Shown here: in pieces, positions 34,701 through 45,294 of the stretch | Layout of the letters: each line of letters starts with the position of its first letter | Position numbering within the stretch: position 1 is the first letter of the stretch | Assembly (NCBI RefSeq): GCF_910591885.1 | Contig: NW_025963549.1 | Location: 2,852,001 to 2,916,000 of the forward strand | Length of the DNA: 64,000 nucleotides | Origin: Bombus terrestris | Lineage: Eukaryota; Arthropoda; Insecta; Hymenoptera; Apidae | Direction: 5' to 3' | Notes under the pieces: generated by a model | Database searches by the model: none | The model's input: only the letters and a program-made list of their open reading frames with translations | Told to the model about the DNA's origin: nothing | Position numbers and translations under genes: made by a program

Positions 34701-35144
34701 CAACTACTAATCGGTAGATCGGCGAGACCGTATGACCTATTGCTACCCGACAATATCGAAGAAAAAGAAGTCGATATCTCCGATGTAAGGCAGCAGGCCG
34801 TACAGAACATAGAAAGTAACGCCCAATACGACAAAGAAAGATTTGATAGGAAGAAAGCTAAAGTGGTTAGGTTTAACCTCGGCGACTTCGTACTACGCAA
34901 AAACGAGGAAAGAAACCAAACCAAGCTAGAGCCGAAATTCAAGGGTCCATTTGTAATAACCGAGATTTTGGAAGGAGATAGATATATTCTAAAAACGCTA
35001 GACGGCAAACGATCGTATAAAGACAGTCACGACAGATTAAGAAAAATGCCGGACAGTCGCGTTCCCGCTGAGTTGGACGTCGGTAGTGACGGCAATAACA
35101 GTGACCACGACGACATGAGTACCTCGATTTCGGAAGATCCTTAG
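31788..35144 (+). CDS. Gypsy pol: protease, RT, RNase H, integrase
   Basis: 1,118 codons in the same frame as gag, after its TGA. In order: zinc knuckles CYHCGRHGHKASEC and CYRCNEEGHIASNC; protease FCFDSGAECSLI; RT with VKKKDGSDRLCVDFRALN, MPFGLKNAPSVFQRA and YLDDVLI; RNase H ELHTDASSEGFGAIL and SYELETLAVV; integrase finger HQSIMHLGWDKTLEKLYEYY with CHACRV; core with D in HMDITGKL, D in IADQGRCFTG and E in GQVERVMGTLKN; and a C-terminal region (LGDFVLRKNEERN, KFKGPFVI). All catalytic residues expected for Ty3/gypsy are present, and no further stop or shift is seen. There is no env-like frame. Confidence 0.92.
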   Translation, partial: YKCYHCGRHGHKASECRERTRLEAEKRNRKPGENRAVTSSKVSCYRCNEEGHIASNCPTLRRGNPATREERQVNFCVVEAPTGKLSHQGESFLFCFDSGAECSLIKESVASKFSGKRTTEIVVMRGIGNTCVKSTTQILSAVCISGLTLEVIFHVLADNYLKHDIIIGCEILSQGFDVHMTRNSLDICKSKTVNVCNNIAEPAIDLNDVDTEVLGDDKDRLISILDRFKNSFITGFPRTRVNTGQLEIRLIDPNITVQRSPYRLSEEERRIVRARISELLRANIIRPSNSPFASPMLLVKKKDGSDRLCVDFRALNKNTVADRYPLPLIADQIARLQTAKYFISLDMASGFHQIPIHPNSAEYTAFVTPDGQYEYVTMPFGLKNAPSVFQRAIFNALGDLAYSYVVVYLDDVLIIADSINQALERLDIVLSTLVNAGFSFNFSKCSFLKTSILYLGYVIQNGEVRPNPGKVYALSSLPAPTTVTQLRQFIGLASYFRKFIPKFSQLLKPLYALTSGSKNITWADRHEKIRQEVISVLTDAPVLMLFDPNYPIELHTDASSEGFGAILMHKVEGKNRVVEYYSKRTSLTESRYHSYELETLAVVNAIKHFRHYLHGREFLVVTDCNSLKASKSKVHLNDRVHKWWAYLQTFTFDIVYREGKRMAHVDFFSRNPTGVDPIRFDKIKEKMVNLAEISEDWLLAEQRRDPQISGIVEKLQNDELAEDIANTYELRSGTLYRKIQRRGRTLSLPIVPRGFRWSVISHVHQSIMHLGWDKTLEKLYEYYWFEGMAKYVRKFVENCHACRVSKASSGKIQAELHPIPKASIPWHTVHMDITGKLSGKIDSKEYVIVLIDAFTKFVYLHHTHRIDSLNIIKALKYAIFLFGSPCRIIADQGRCFTGKEFREFCESKRIKAHLIATGASRANGQVERVMGTLKNMFTTVETTGRPWQDAIREMQLALNCTVNRVTNSSPLQLLIGRSARPYDLLLPDNIEEKEVDISDVRQQAVQNIESNAQYDKERFDRKKAKVVRFNLGDFVLRKNEERNQTKLEPKFKGPFVITEILEGDRYILKTLDGKRSYKDSHDRLRKMPDSRVPAELDVGSDGNNSDHDDMSTSISEDP

Positions 35145-35163
35145 CACAAAGACCGTAGCACCT

Positions 35164-35458
35164 TACGGAGTATGTTATGAAGCTCGGTAAAGGGGCAAGT
35201 GATGTGTTCACGCGCACCATGAGCTATAGTTATGAAGCTCGGTAAAGGGGCAAGTGATGTGTTCACGCGCACCATGAGCTATAGAGTTATGAAGCTCGGT
35301 AAAGGGGCAAGTGATGTGTTCACGCGCACCATGAGCTATAGAGTTATGAAGCTCGGTAAAGGGGCAAGTGATATGTTCACGCGCACCATGAGCTATAGTG
35401 TTATGAAGCTCGACTAAGGGGCAAGTGATGTGTTCACGCGCACAATGAGCTACAGTGT
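35164..35458 (+). repeat. 57-bp tandem repeat in gypsy 3' UTR, five units
   Basis: Units start at ATGAAGCTCGG at 35177, 35232, 35289, 35346 and 35403, with a degenerate sixth (ACGAAGTTTGG) at 35459. Each carries GGGGCAAGTGATGTGTTCACG and GCGCACCATGAGC. Spacing is 55 then 57 bp. Since 57 is divisible by three, a 61-codon frame opens through it; this is not a gene. Confidence 0.9.
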
Positions 35459-35786
35459 TACGAAGTTTGGTGCGGTCGTGCGATCTAGAAAAACGAGATC
35501 CATTGGGGTACGAAATCGAGACTGGTCCATTTCGCCGTTATGACCCGACTGATAACCCACAGGACGCAACTAGCACTTCCAATACTAATTACAACGTTAC
35601 TAATTCATGTTCTCTTCTATTCCTTTTGTTGTCAAACCTCCGAACAAAATTTTGTTGTTACACTGGACCCTCAGCTTATTTAGACATTAAGTTAAATTGT
35701 AAACAATGTTAATTGTACCGAGACTAAAGTTAAGAAAACTCAATATTGTAGCTACACCCGAGGACGTGTGATAGTCAGAATGGCCG

Positions 35787-36723
35787 TGTCGGAGATGAAA
35801 GAACACCGGAACTCCTCCTTGGATTCGCGGGAATACCGCAAATCTGTAACTTAGATTAAACAAATGCCGCACCGATTATTCGAGATTTATGATCATGAGC
35901 TTGGGCTCGAGGCGACAATCAGTCGCCGAACGTAGCCGCGGTCAAAGGGATGAACGTTTTATCTAACAAAGGCACAGAGTAACTCTATACCTCTCCTTAA
36001 AAGAAATAGTCGTAGCGATACGTGGCAGTAAATACTTCAATAGTTTCTATCCCGCGGCCCGCCACACGCAGATTTTGTCCTCCGGGTAAGATGATCGCCG
36101 GCTGTCGGCATGCCTTTGTGGCGTATGTTTAGCTAACGTGAGGACCCGCTATAGATCTTAAGATTTAGTCAAGCGAAGTCCGTCAAATAGACTTTGTTGC
36201 AACTACGGGAAGATAGGAGAAACCTATCTTCCACGAGCGTTGCCCCCCGTCAACAACCTCCCCTGAAGGGCGGCCAGCATCTCTTTCAAAACGCCGATAT
36301 GGAGATCGACCAATTAGCAACAGCGCTAATTTCCCTCGCCTTTGGAACGAAAGCTTTCGTTGACGAATTCGAGGATCTCATATCCTTAGACCCAACCAAT
36401 ATAGTTTTCCTGGACGACATCGTCGAGACGGAGAGTCATTCTTTCGTACGATCTCATCGACGAATGACAGTGCCACCTTACAACCAGTGAATACCTCACA
36501 TCTAGTTAACAAGGAGTTAGACTTGAGCTGTGCGAGAACATACGTTTACCATCCCGTGACCGCGGATTCGTTTCGAACCTAAGGTCATTATCACTAGTGC
36601 TACGAGTGCTTAATCTTGTTAATAAGCCCGTGCTAATAAACTCTCCGTTGCATCACGACAATGGTTAATTATAATGAAAATTCATTAAACGCCCATCTCC
36701 ATAATCCTGACTTCAATCCGACA
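35787..36723 (+). repeat. 3' LTR of gypsy element
   Basis: Starts TGTCGGAG and ends CCGACA. It contains the counterpart of the gag start (about 36661), which cannot encode a protein here because the sequence after 36723 is unrelated. No clear polypurine tract precedes it (…AGAATGGCCG), which is unusual. Confidence 0.9.
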
Positions 36724-37210
36724 TATATATTATGAATTTTTTCCAAAGATACGCGTACGCATGTGCATATCTATATATGTGTGTGTCGCGGAGCAATCTT
36801 GTATACAATTTTCACTTTTATTAGAATGCTGATGTAGTGTAGTATATTTTATTTCTTTTACATTTTATTATATTACCAATTATTCAGATTCACGAAGTAG
36901 GTCACACACACAGATATGCATACACGTGTGTGTATATACATGTGTTTTCGCAGAGAAATCTCATACATTTGAATCGCGGCTTGTTTTATTTATTGGTTCA
37001 TTTAATTATTTCATTTTATTTGTATTTTATATGTCATTGCTGATTGGTTGTAGTGTTTCTTCTTATTGATTCACTTATTTCATTTTGATTGTCTGTAGTA
37101 TAATTCTTTTTATTTTGATTGGTTAGTTATTAGTTAATTTATTATTATTGGTCTTGTTGAATTATTCATAAGTTATTGGTTCGGGGCGTCACGTGCGGCA
37201 CGCGGGACGT
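36724..37210. other. AT-rich spacer
   Basis: No gene. It contains TA and CA/GT microsatellite-like stretches and two similar words (CGCGGAGCAATCTTGTATAC and CGCAGAGAAATCTCATAC) about 160 bp apart. It ends in a short GC-rich stretch (GGGGCGTCACGTGCGGCACG) just before the 30-bp array begins. Confidence 0.4.
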
Positions 37211-40200
37211 GACAGTATAACGTTATGAACTATTACGTTATAACGCATAACGTTATATTGCATCACTATAGGACGTATAACGTTATATTGCATTACTATA
37301 TGACGTATAACGTTATGAGCTATTACGTTATAACGCATAACGTTATATTGCATCACTACATGAAGTATACCGTTATGAACTATTACGTTATAACGTATAA
37401 CGTTATATTGCATCACCATGCGCCCTATAACGTTTTGAACTAATACGTAATAACGTATAACGTTAAGATGCATCACTATATGACGTATAACGTTTTGTAC
37501 TATTACGTAATAACGCATAACATTATATTGCTTCACTATGTGAAGTATAACGTTATGAACTATTACGTTATAACGCATAACGTTATATTGCATCACTATA
37601 GGACGTATAACGTTAAAAACTATTGCGTTATAATGTATAACGTTATATTGCATCACTATATGGCGTATACCGTTATGAACTATTACATTATAACGCATAA
37701 CGTTATATTGCATCACTATAGGACGTATAACGTTATATACTATTACGTTATGAAGCAATACCGTTATATTGCATCACTATAGGACGTATAACGTTATATA
37801 CTATTATGTTATGACGTATAAAGTTATATTGCACCACAATGTGACGTATAACGTTATATATCATTACGCTATGAAGGAATAACGTTATATTGCATCACTA
37901 TGTGACGTATAACGTTATGAACTATTACGTTATAATGCATAACCTTATATTGCATCACTATATGACGGATAACTTTATGAACTATTACGTTATAACGCAT
38001 AACGTTATATTGCATCTCTATAGGACGTATAACGTTATATTGCATTACTATATGATGTATAACGTTATCAACTATTACGTTATTACGTATAACGTTATAT
38101 TGCATCACTATAGGACGTATAACGTTATATACTGTTACGTCATAACGTATAACGCTGTATTGCATCACTGTAGAATGTACAACGTTATATACTATTGCGT
38201 TATAATGTATAGCGGTATATTGCATCACTATATAACGTATACCGTTATGAACAATTACATTATAGCACATAACGTTGTATTGCATCACTATAGGGCGTAT
38301 ACCGTTATATTGCATCACTATATGATATATACCGTTATGAACTATTACATTATAACGTATAACGTTATATTGCATCACCATGTGACGTATAACGTTTTGA
38401 AATATTGCGTAATAACGTATAACGTTAAGATGCATCACTATATGACGTATAACGTTTTGTACTATTACGTAATAACGTATAACATTATATTGCTTCACTA
38501 TATGAAGTATAACGTTATGAACTATTACGTTATAACGCATAACGTTATATTGCATCACTATAGGACGTATAACGTTATATTGCATTACTATATGACGTAT
38601 AACGTTATGAACTACTACATTACAACGTATAACGTTATATTGCATCTCTATAGGTCGTATAACGCTATATTGCATCACCATGTGACGTATAACGTTTTGA
38701 ACTAATACGTAATAACGTATAGCGGTACATTGCATCACTATATGAAGTATACCGTTATGAACTATTACATTATAACGTATAACGTTATATTGCATCACTA
38801 TAGGATATATAACGTTATATTGCATCACCACGTGACGTATAACGTTATACACTATTACGTTATAACGTATAACATTATGTTGCATCACTATAGGACGTAA
38901 AACGTTATATACTATTACGTTATGACGTATAACGCTATATTGCATCACCATGTGACGTATAAAGTTTTGAACTAATACGTAATAACGTATAGCGTTACAT
39001 TGCATCACTATATGACGTATAACGTTATATTGCATCACTATATGGAGTATACCGTTATGAACTATTACATTACAACGTATAACGTTATATTGCATCACCA
39101 TGTGACGTATAACGTTATATTGTATCAGTATATGACGTATAATGTTATATGCAACTACGTTGTAACGTATAACGTTATATTGCATTACTATATGACGTAT
39201 AACGTTATGAACTATTACGTTATAACGTATAACAATATATTGCATCACTATATGGCGTATACCGTCATGAACTATTACATTATAACGCATAACGTTATAC
39301 TGCATCACTATAGGACGTACAACGTTATGTTGCATCACTATCTGACGTATAACTTTATGAACTATTACGTTATATCGCATATGGTTATATTGCATCACTA
39401 TGTGACGTATAACGTTTTGTGCTATTACGTGATAACGTATAACGTTATATTGCATCACTATATGACGTATAACTTTATGCACTATTACGTTATGATGTAT
39501 AACGTTATATGCTATTACGTTATAATGAGTAACGTTATATTTCTGCACTATATGACGTATCACGTTATATTGCTTCACTATATGACGTATAACGTTATAT
39601 ACTATTACGTTATGAAGGAATAACGTTATATTGCATCACTATAGGACGTATAACGTTATATACTATTACGTTATATACTATTACGACTATTACTGCATCA
39701 CCATGTGACGTATAACGTTTTGTACTATTACGTAATAACGTATAACGTTATATTGCATCACTATATGAAGTATACCGTTTTGAAATATTACATTATAACG
39801 TATAACGTTATATTGCATCACCATGTGACGTATAACGTTTTGAACTAATACGTAATAACGTATAGCGTTTCATTGCATCACTATATGAAGTATACCGATA
39901 TGAACTATTACGTTATAACGTATAACAATATATTGCATCACTATAGAACGTATAACGTTAAAAACTATTACGTTATAATGTATAACGTTATATTGCATCA
40001 CTATATGACGTATACCGTTATGAATTATTACATTATAGCGCTCAACGTTATATTGCATCACTATAGGTCGTATAACGATATATTTCATCACTATATGTCG
40101 TATACCGTTATGAACTATTACATTATAGCGCTCAACGTTATATTGCATCACTATAGGACGTATAACGTTAAAAACTATTGCGTTATAATGTATAACGTTA

Positions 40201-42996
40201 TATTGCATCACTATATGGCGTATACCGTTATGAACTATTACATTATAACGCATAACGTTATATTGCATCACTATAGGACGTATAACGTTATATACTATTA
40301 TGTTATGACGTATAAAGTTATATTGCACCACAATGTGACGTATAACGTTATATATCATTACGCTATGAAGGAATAACGTTATATTGCATCACTATGTGAC
40401 GTATAACGTTATGAACTATTACGTTATAATGCATAACCTTATATTGCATCACTATATGACGGATAACTTTATGAACTATTACGTTATAACGCATAACGTT
40501 ATATTGCATCTCTATAGGACGTATAACGTTATATTGCATTACTATATGATGTATAACGTTATCAACTATTACGTTATTACGTATAACGTTATATTGCATC
40601 ACTATAGGACGTATAACGTTTTATACTATTACGTCATAACGTATAACGCTGTATTGCATCACTGTAGAATGTACAACGTTATATACTATTGCGTTATAAT
40701 GTATAGCGGTATATTGCATCACTATATAACGTATACCGTTATGAACAATTACATTATAGCACATAACGTTGTATTGCATCACTATAGGGCGTATACCGTT
40801 ATATTGCATCACTATATGATATATACCGTTATGAACTATTACATTATAACGTATAACGTTATATTGCATCACCATGTGACGTATAACGTTTTGAAATATT
40901 GCGTAATAACGTATAACGTTAAGATGCATCACTATATGACGTATAACGTTTTGTACTATTACGTAATAACGTATAACATTATATTGCTTCACTATATGAA
41001 GTATAACGTTATGAACTATTACGTTATAACGCATAACGTTATATTGCATCACTATAGGACGTATAACGTTATATTGCATTACTATATGACGTATAACGTT
41101 ATGAACTACTACATTACAACGTATAACGTTATATTGCATCTCTATAGGTCGTATAACGCTATATTGCATCACCATGTGACGTATAACGTTTTGAACTAAT
41201 ACGTAATAACGTATAGCGGTACATTGCATCACTATATGAAGTATACCGTTATGAACTATTACATTATAACGTATAACGTTATATTGCATCACTATAGGAT
41301 ATATAACGTTATATTGCATCACCACGTGACGTATAACGTTATACACTATTACGTTATAACGTATAACATTATGTTGCATCACTATAGGACGTAAAACGTT
41401 ATATACTATTACGTTATGACGTATAACGCTATATTGCATCACCATGTGACGTATAAAGTTTTGAACTAATACGTAATAACGTATAGCGTTACATTGCATC
41501 ACTATATGACGTATAACGTTATATTGCATCACTATATGGAGTATACCGTTATGAACTATTACATTACAACGTATAACGTTATATTGCATCACCATGTGAC
41601 GTATAACGTTATATTGTATCAGTATATGACGTATAATGTTATATGCAACTACGTTGTAACGTATAACGTTATATTGCATTACTATATGACGTATAACGTT
41701 ATGAACTATTACGTTATAACGTATAACAATATATTGCATCACTATATGGCGTATACCGTCATGAACTATTACATTATAACGCATAACGTTATACTGCATC
41801 ACTATAGGACGTACAACGTTATGTTGCATCACTATCTGACGTATAACTTTATGAACTATTACGTTATATCGCATATGGTTATATTGCATCACTATGTGAC
41901 GTATAACGTTTTGTGCTATTACGTGATAACGTATAACGTTATATTGCATCACTATATGACGTATAACTTTATGCACTATTACGTTATTATGTATAACGTT
42001 ATATGCTATTACGTTATAATGAGTAACGTTATATTTCTGCACTATATGACGTATCACGTTATATTGCTTCACTATATGACGTATAACGTTATATACTATT
42101 ACGTTATGAAGGAATAACGTTATATTGCATCACTATAGGACGTATAACGTTATATACTATTACGTTATATACTATTACGACTATTACTGCATCACCATGT
42201 GACGTATAACGTTTTGTACTATTACGTAATAACGTATAACGTTATATTGCATCACTATATGAAGTATACCGTTTTGAAATATTACATTATAACGTATAAC
42301 GTTATATTGCATCACCATGTGACGTATAACGTTTTGAACTAATACGTAATAACGTATAGCGTTTCATTGCATCACTATATGAAGTATACCGATATGAACT
42401 ATTACGTTATAACGTATAACAATATATTGCATCACTATAGAACGTATAACGTTAAAAACTATTACGTTATAATGTATAACGTTATATTGCATCACTATAT
42501 GACGTATACCGTTATGAATTATTACATTATAGCGCTCAACGTTATATTGCATCACTATAGGTCGTATAACGATATATTTCATCACTATATGTCGTATACC
42601 GTTATGAACTATTACATTATAGCGCTCAACGTTATATTGCATCACTATAGGACGTATAACGTTAAAAACTATTGCGTTATAATGTATAACGTTATATTGC
42701 ATCACTATATGGCGTATACCGTTATGAACTATTACATTATAACGCATAACGTTATATTGCATCACTATATGACGTATAACGTTATATACTATTACGTTAT
42801 GAAGGAATAACATTATATTGCATCACTATAGGACGAATAACGTTATATACTATTACGTTATGACGTATAACGTTATATTGCACCTCTATATTGCGTATAA
42901 CGTTATGCACAGTTTCGCAATAACATATAACATTATATTGCATCACTATAGGACGTATAACGTTAAAAACTATTGCTTTATAATGTATAACGTTAT
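37211..42996 (+). repeat. 30-bp palindromic tandem array (5.8 kb)
   Basis: Two 30-bp unit types mostly alternate. Type A starts CGTTATATTGCATCACTATA and type B starts CGTTATGAACTATTACGTTA; both end in CGTATAA or CGCATAA. Unit junctions give the perfect 12-bp palindrome TATAACGTTATA, and type B also contains CGTTATAACG. Unit length is nearly invariant, so the AB dimer repeats every 60 bp. Because 30 is divisible by three and the units lack stops in several frames, long frames open on both strands (up to 569 codons); none shows real protein composition. The array runs from the GC-rich edge at 37210 to the 5' UTR of the R1-clade copy 2. Confidence 0.95.
37600..42764 (+). repeat. 2,494-bp higher-order repeat within the array
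   Basis: The order of variant 30-bp units from about 37600 to 40270 recurs from 40094 to 42764, offset by exactly 2,494 bp (the rare word ATGAAGGAATAACG is at 37871 and 40365; CGATATGAACTATTACG near 39896 and 42390). The two copies differ at only a few positions, while neighbouring 30-bp units differ far more, so a block of about 83 units was duplicated recently. The unit includes an irregular spot (TACGACTATTACTGCATC) near 39683 and 42177. Confidence 0.9.
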
Positions 42997-43449
42997 CAGC
43001 TCCTCGGATGGCGGTAAGCAGAACGGACACGTGCACGTCGCTCCGTAGGCATAACCGAAATATCTGGGTATATTAAAGAATTCGGGCGGAAAGTGCACGA
43101 AAGTGAAGTTTCTAGTGCTCCGGAATGAGTGGGAACACAATAGATAGGTGAGCTCGCTGATATAAAAGCGAGAGAAACGATTGAAATAGCTGTGTGTGAA
43201 AAGTGTGGTTAGGGGCAGAGCGGGGGCCATCTTGGGTCGCGCGACCGAAGCGCCACCGTGCGGGCTACCTGGGTAACCAATGAGTGGTGGAGAGCGTCCC
43301 CGTGGAGGGCCAGTCATAACTCCCCCGGCGAACAGACACGAATCGCATACACGCGGAAGGATACAGTGGGATTATACGACGACCGGCTACGTTGAAGGAC
43401 ATCCATCTCAAACATACATATATATATATGTATATAAGACAAACACAAT

Positions 43450-45294
43450 ATGTACAAGTACTGTAAGTCAAGTAAACTTACGGCTCAGGGGGTTTCGGAG
43501 CTTCCAGGCCCCGTCGGGGATTCGAGTAGCGTCCCAGGCTCGACCCGACGGTCACCCAACGACTGGACGAACGGCGAGGAGAAGGTCGATCCCAGGGCCT
43601 CCCCTCGTTCGGTAAACACGACCGGGGACCAAGAAACACCCGCAGTTGTCACAGAGGAAAAGACGTGCAAGAAAAGCACTAGAAGATGCCTCGAATTTGA
43701 TGAAGACAACGCGGGAATCATCGAGGATGTCGAGATGCCAATGCAGGCACTCAAGGATAAGACACCACTCATCGAAAAGGCGACCCGAATCGCCAAGGAA
43801 AAAATCTTCAGAGGTGACAAGATCACCAGATATATGAGAAAGTCCCCAGTGGAGGGGAGCGCGTGCAAGACAACGAGAAGCCTGGCCAGGAGCCAGCTGA
43901 GGGCAACGAGGGACGAAGCGGCCAGCACCTCGGAGCTAGACACACCGGCGGAAATGTCGGACAGCGGCAGCGAAGCGGCGGCACCAAGGGCATGTCTCAG
44001 GAGGAAGGCCATGGCGAACAGAGCAACGGCCGAGACCGAACGCAACGACGAGGACAGTATCGTCATTAAGATGAGCGAATGGAAGGCGATGACGGAAATT
44101 ATCACAGAAGCCTTCCGCGAAATCCAACACATAGGTAGCAGACTCTACCTCATGAGCAAAAAGGATACCGACATCAAGAAAAGGAGGGACGCCATCAGTA
44201 AAAAAGCGATCAAGCTCCACTCGATGTTGGACGAGATGAGGCTCAAGAGGAACGCGAGGACAGTCACGGCCACCAGGATGATCACCCCTCCGGGGAGGAC
44301 TGAGGAGAAGGAAGGAAAAAGGAAGGAGATATCGCCCGTCGAGGGGAAGGGCGACACCAAGAGAAAGAGACCAACGACCGTGGAGGCCTCCTACAAAGGA
44401 GCCTGTGCCGGCAGCAACTCGGTAAAAGCGACTACGGAATGCACGGACAGCGATGTAAAGGAAGACTGGATCCCTGTCCGCGGAAGAAGAGGAAGAGGAA
44501 CGGACACCCCGACGGTGGTCAGGAAGGCGAACGCAGGAAGGGCAGCATTGGACAAGCCAAAGAGGCCGGAGGGACCGAAGAGGATACGTAACAGACCCGA
44601 TGCCATCCTCGTCAAAGTAGGGCAGGACAAGGAGTGGATCCAGGTCTACAAAGACTTGATGGGGGCAAGGGAAACCCTAAAAGAGAGCTGTGGGATTAGG
44701 AGGACCAGAACAGGTGACATCCTGATCGAGCTGAAAGCAGGTAGCAACGCCAAAAAGACCGCGGCGGATATGAACACGGCGCTAAGAGGCAATGTGAGAG
44801 CGCTACCAATGCGCGACAAGACCTCCGTAGAGATCAGGGATATAGACCAGCTCGTAGGCAAGGAAGAACTAGCCAGGGAGATAGTAGAGCAACTGGGCGT
44901 AAGCGACATCACTGAGGTCGAAGTAAAGACCCTAAAAATGGCACCGTGGGGCACCCAATCGGCAATAGTGACGATGCCGAAAGCCTATCTGGCCAAAGAG
45001 GGGGCGAGCCGGAAGATCAGAACCGGCTTGACGATAGCCTCGATAAAGGCACTACCCAATGTGGTAAAGTGCTTCAGATGTCACATGTTTGGGCATATCG
45101 CGAACAAGTGCACGGCGATAAGCCCTGGAAAGGAGATTTGCAGGAAGTGCGGAGCCAAAGGCCACACGATAGCTGCCTGCGTCAACGCACCCTGCTGCTC
45201 CATCTACAGCAAGGAGAAAGGAGTGAAATTTGACCACGTAACCGGATCTCTGGCTTGTCCAGAATATAGAAGGCGATTGAAAGCGAGTAAATGA
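43450..45294 (+). CDS. R1-clade copy 2 ORF1: Gag-like RNA-binding protein
   Basis: Intact 614-residue frame starting MYKYCKSSKL, the same length as in copy 1 and very similar throughout; changes are scattered substitutions. It has the same zinc knuckles at the C-terminus (CFRCHMFGHIANKC, CRKCGAKGHTIAAC). TGA at 45292-45294 shares bases with the ORF2 ATG at 45291. Preservation of ORF1 in both copies while ORF2 is broken in both could be chance or recent activity. Confidence 0.9.
   Translation: MYKYCKSSKLTAQGVSELPGPVGDSSSVPGSTRRSPNDWTNGEEKVDPRASPRSVNTTGDQETPAVVTEEKTCKKSTRRCLEFDEDNAGIIEDVEMPMQALKDKTPLIEKATRIAKEKIFRGDKITRYMRKSPVEGSACKTTRSLARSQLRATRDEAASTSELDTPAEMSDSGSEAAAPRACLRRKAMANRATAETERNDEDSIVIKMSEWKAMTEIITEAFREIQHIGSRLYLMSKKDTDIKKRRDAISKKAIKLHSMLDEMRLKRNARTVTATRMITPPGRTEEKEGKRKEISPVEGKGDTKRKRPTTVEASYKGACAGSNSVKATTECTDSDVKEDWIPVRGRRGRGTDTPTVVRKANAGRAALDKPKRPEGPKRIRNRPDAILVKVGQDKEWIQVYKDLMGARETLKESCGIRRTRTGDILIELKAGSNAKKTAADMNTALRGNVRALPMRDKTSVEIRDIDQLVGKEELAREIVEQLGVSDITEVEVKTLKMAPWGTQSAIVTMPKAYLAKEGASRKIRTGLTIASIKALPNVVKCFRCHMFGHIANKCTAISPGKEICRKCGAKGHTIAACVNAPCCSIYSKEKGVKFDHVTGSLACPEYRRRLKASK

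Larger units (their letters stand above)
30177..36723 (+). mobile_element. Near-complete Ty3/gypsy retrotransposon
   Basis: LTRs 30177-31115 (939 bp) and 35787-36723 (937 bp), both beginning TGTCGGAG and ending CCGACA; these termini form a perfect 6-bp inverted repeat. Flanks on both sides are (TA)n, so a TATA-type target duplication is compatible but not provable. Inside is one 1,363-codon gag-pol frame interrupted by a single TGA. By eye the LTRs differ at about 5% of positions, so the insertion is not very recent. A tandem repeat of about 57 bp lies between pol and the 3' LTR. Related diverged LTRs (X1-X5) are scattered through the window. Confidence 0.92.

Noticed and set aside
35232..35417. 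61-codon repetitive frame after gypsy pol
   Set aside because: A product of the 57-bp tandem repeat; it is within the 3' UTR.
37211..42996. CRISPR array, because of regular short repeats
   Set aside because: Units are contiguous, without unique spacers, in an animal genome.
37189..43036. Long open frames up to 569 codons on both strands of the 30-bp array, encoding repeats such as VIRHIVMQYNV or TYNVILHHY
   Set aside because: Unit length of 30 is divisible by three, so any stop-free frame stays open; frames overlap on both strands, and the two higher-order copies show no preference for keeping them.
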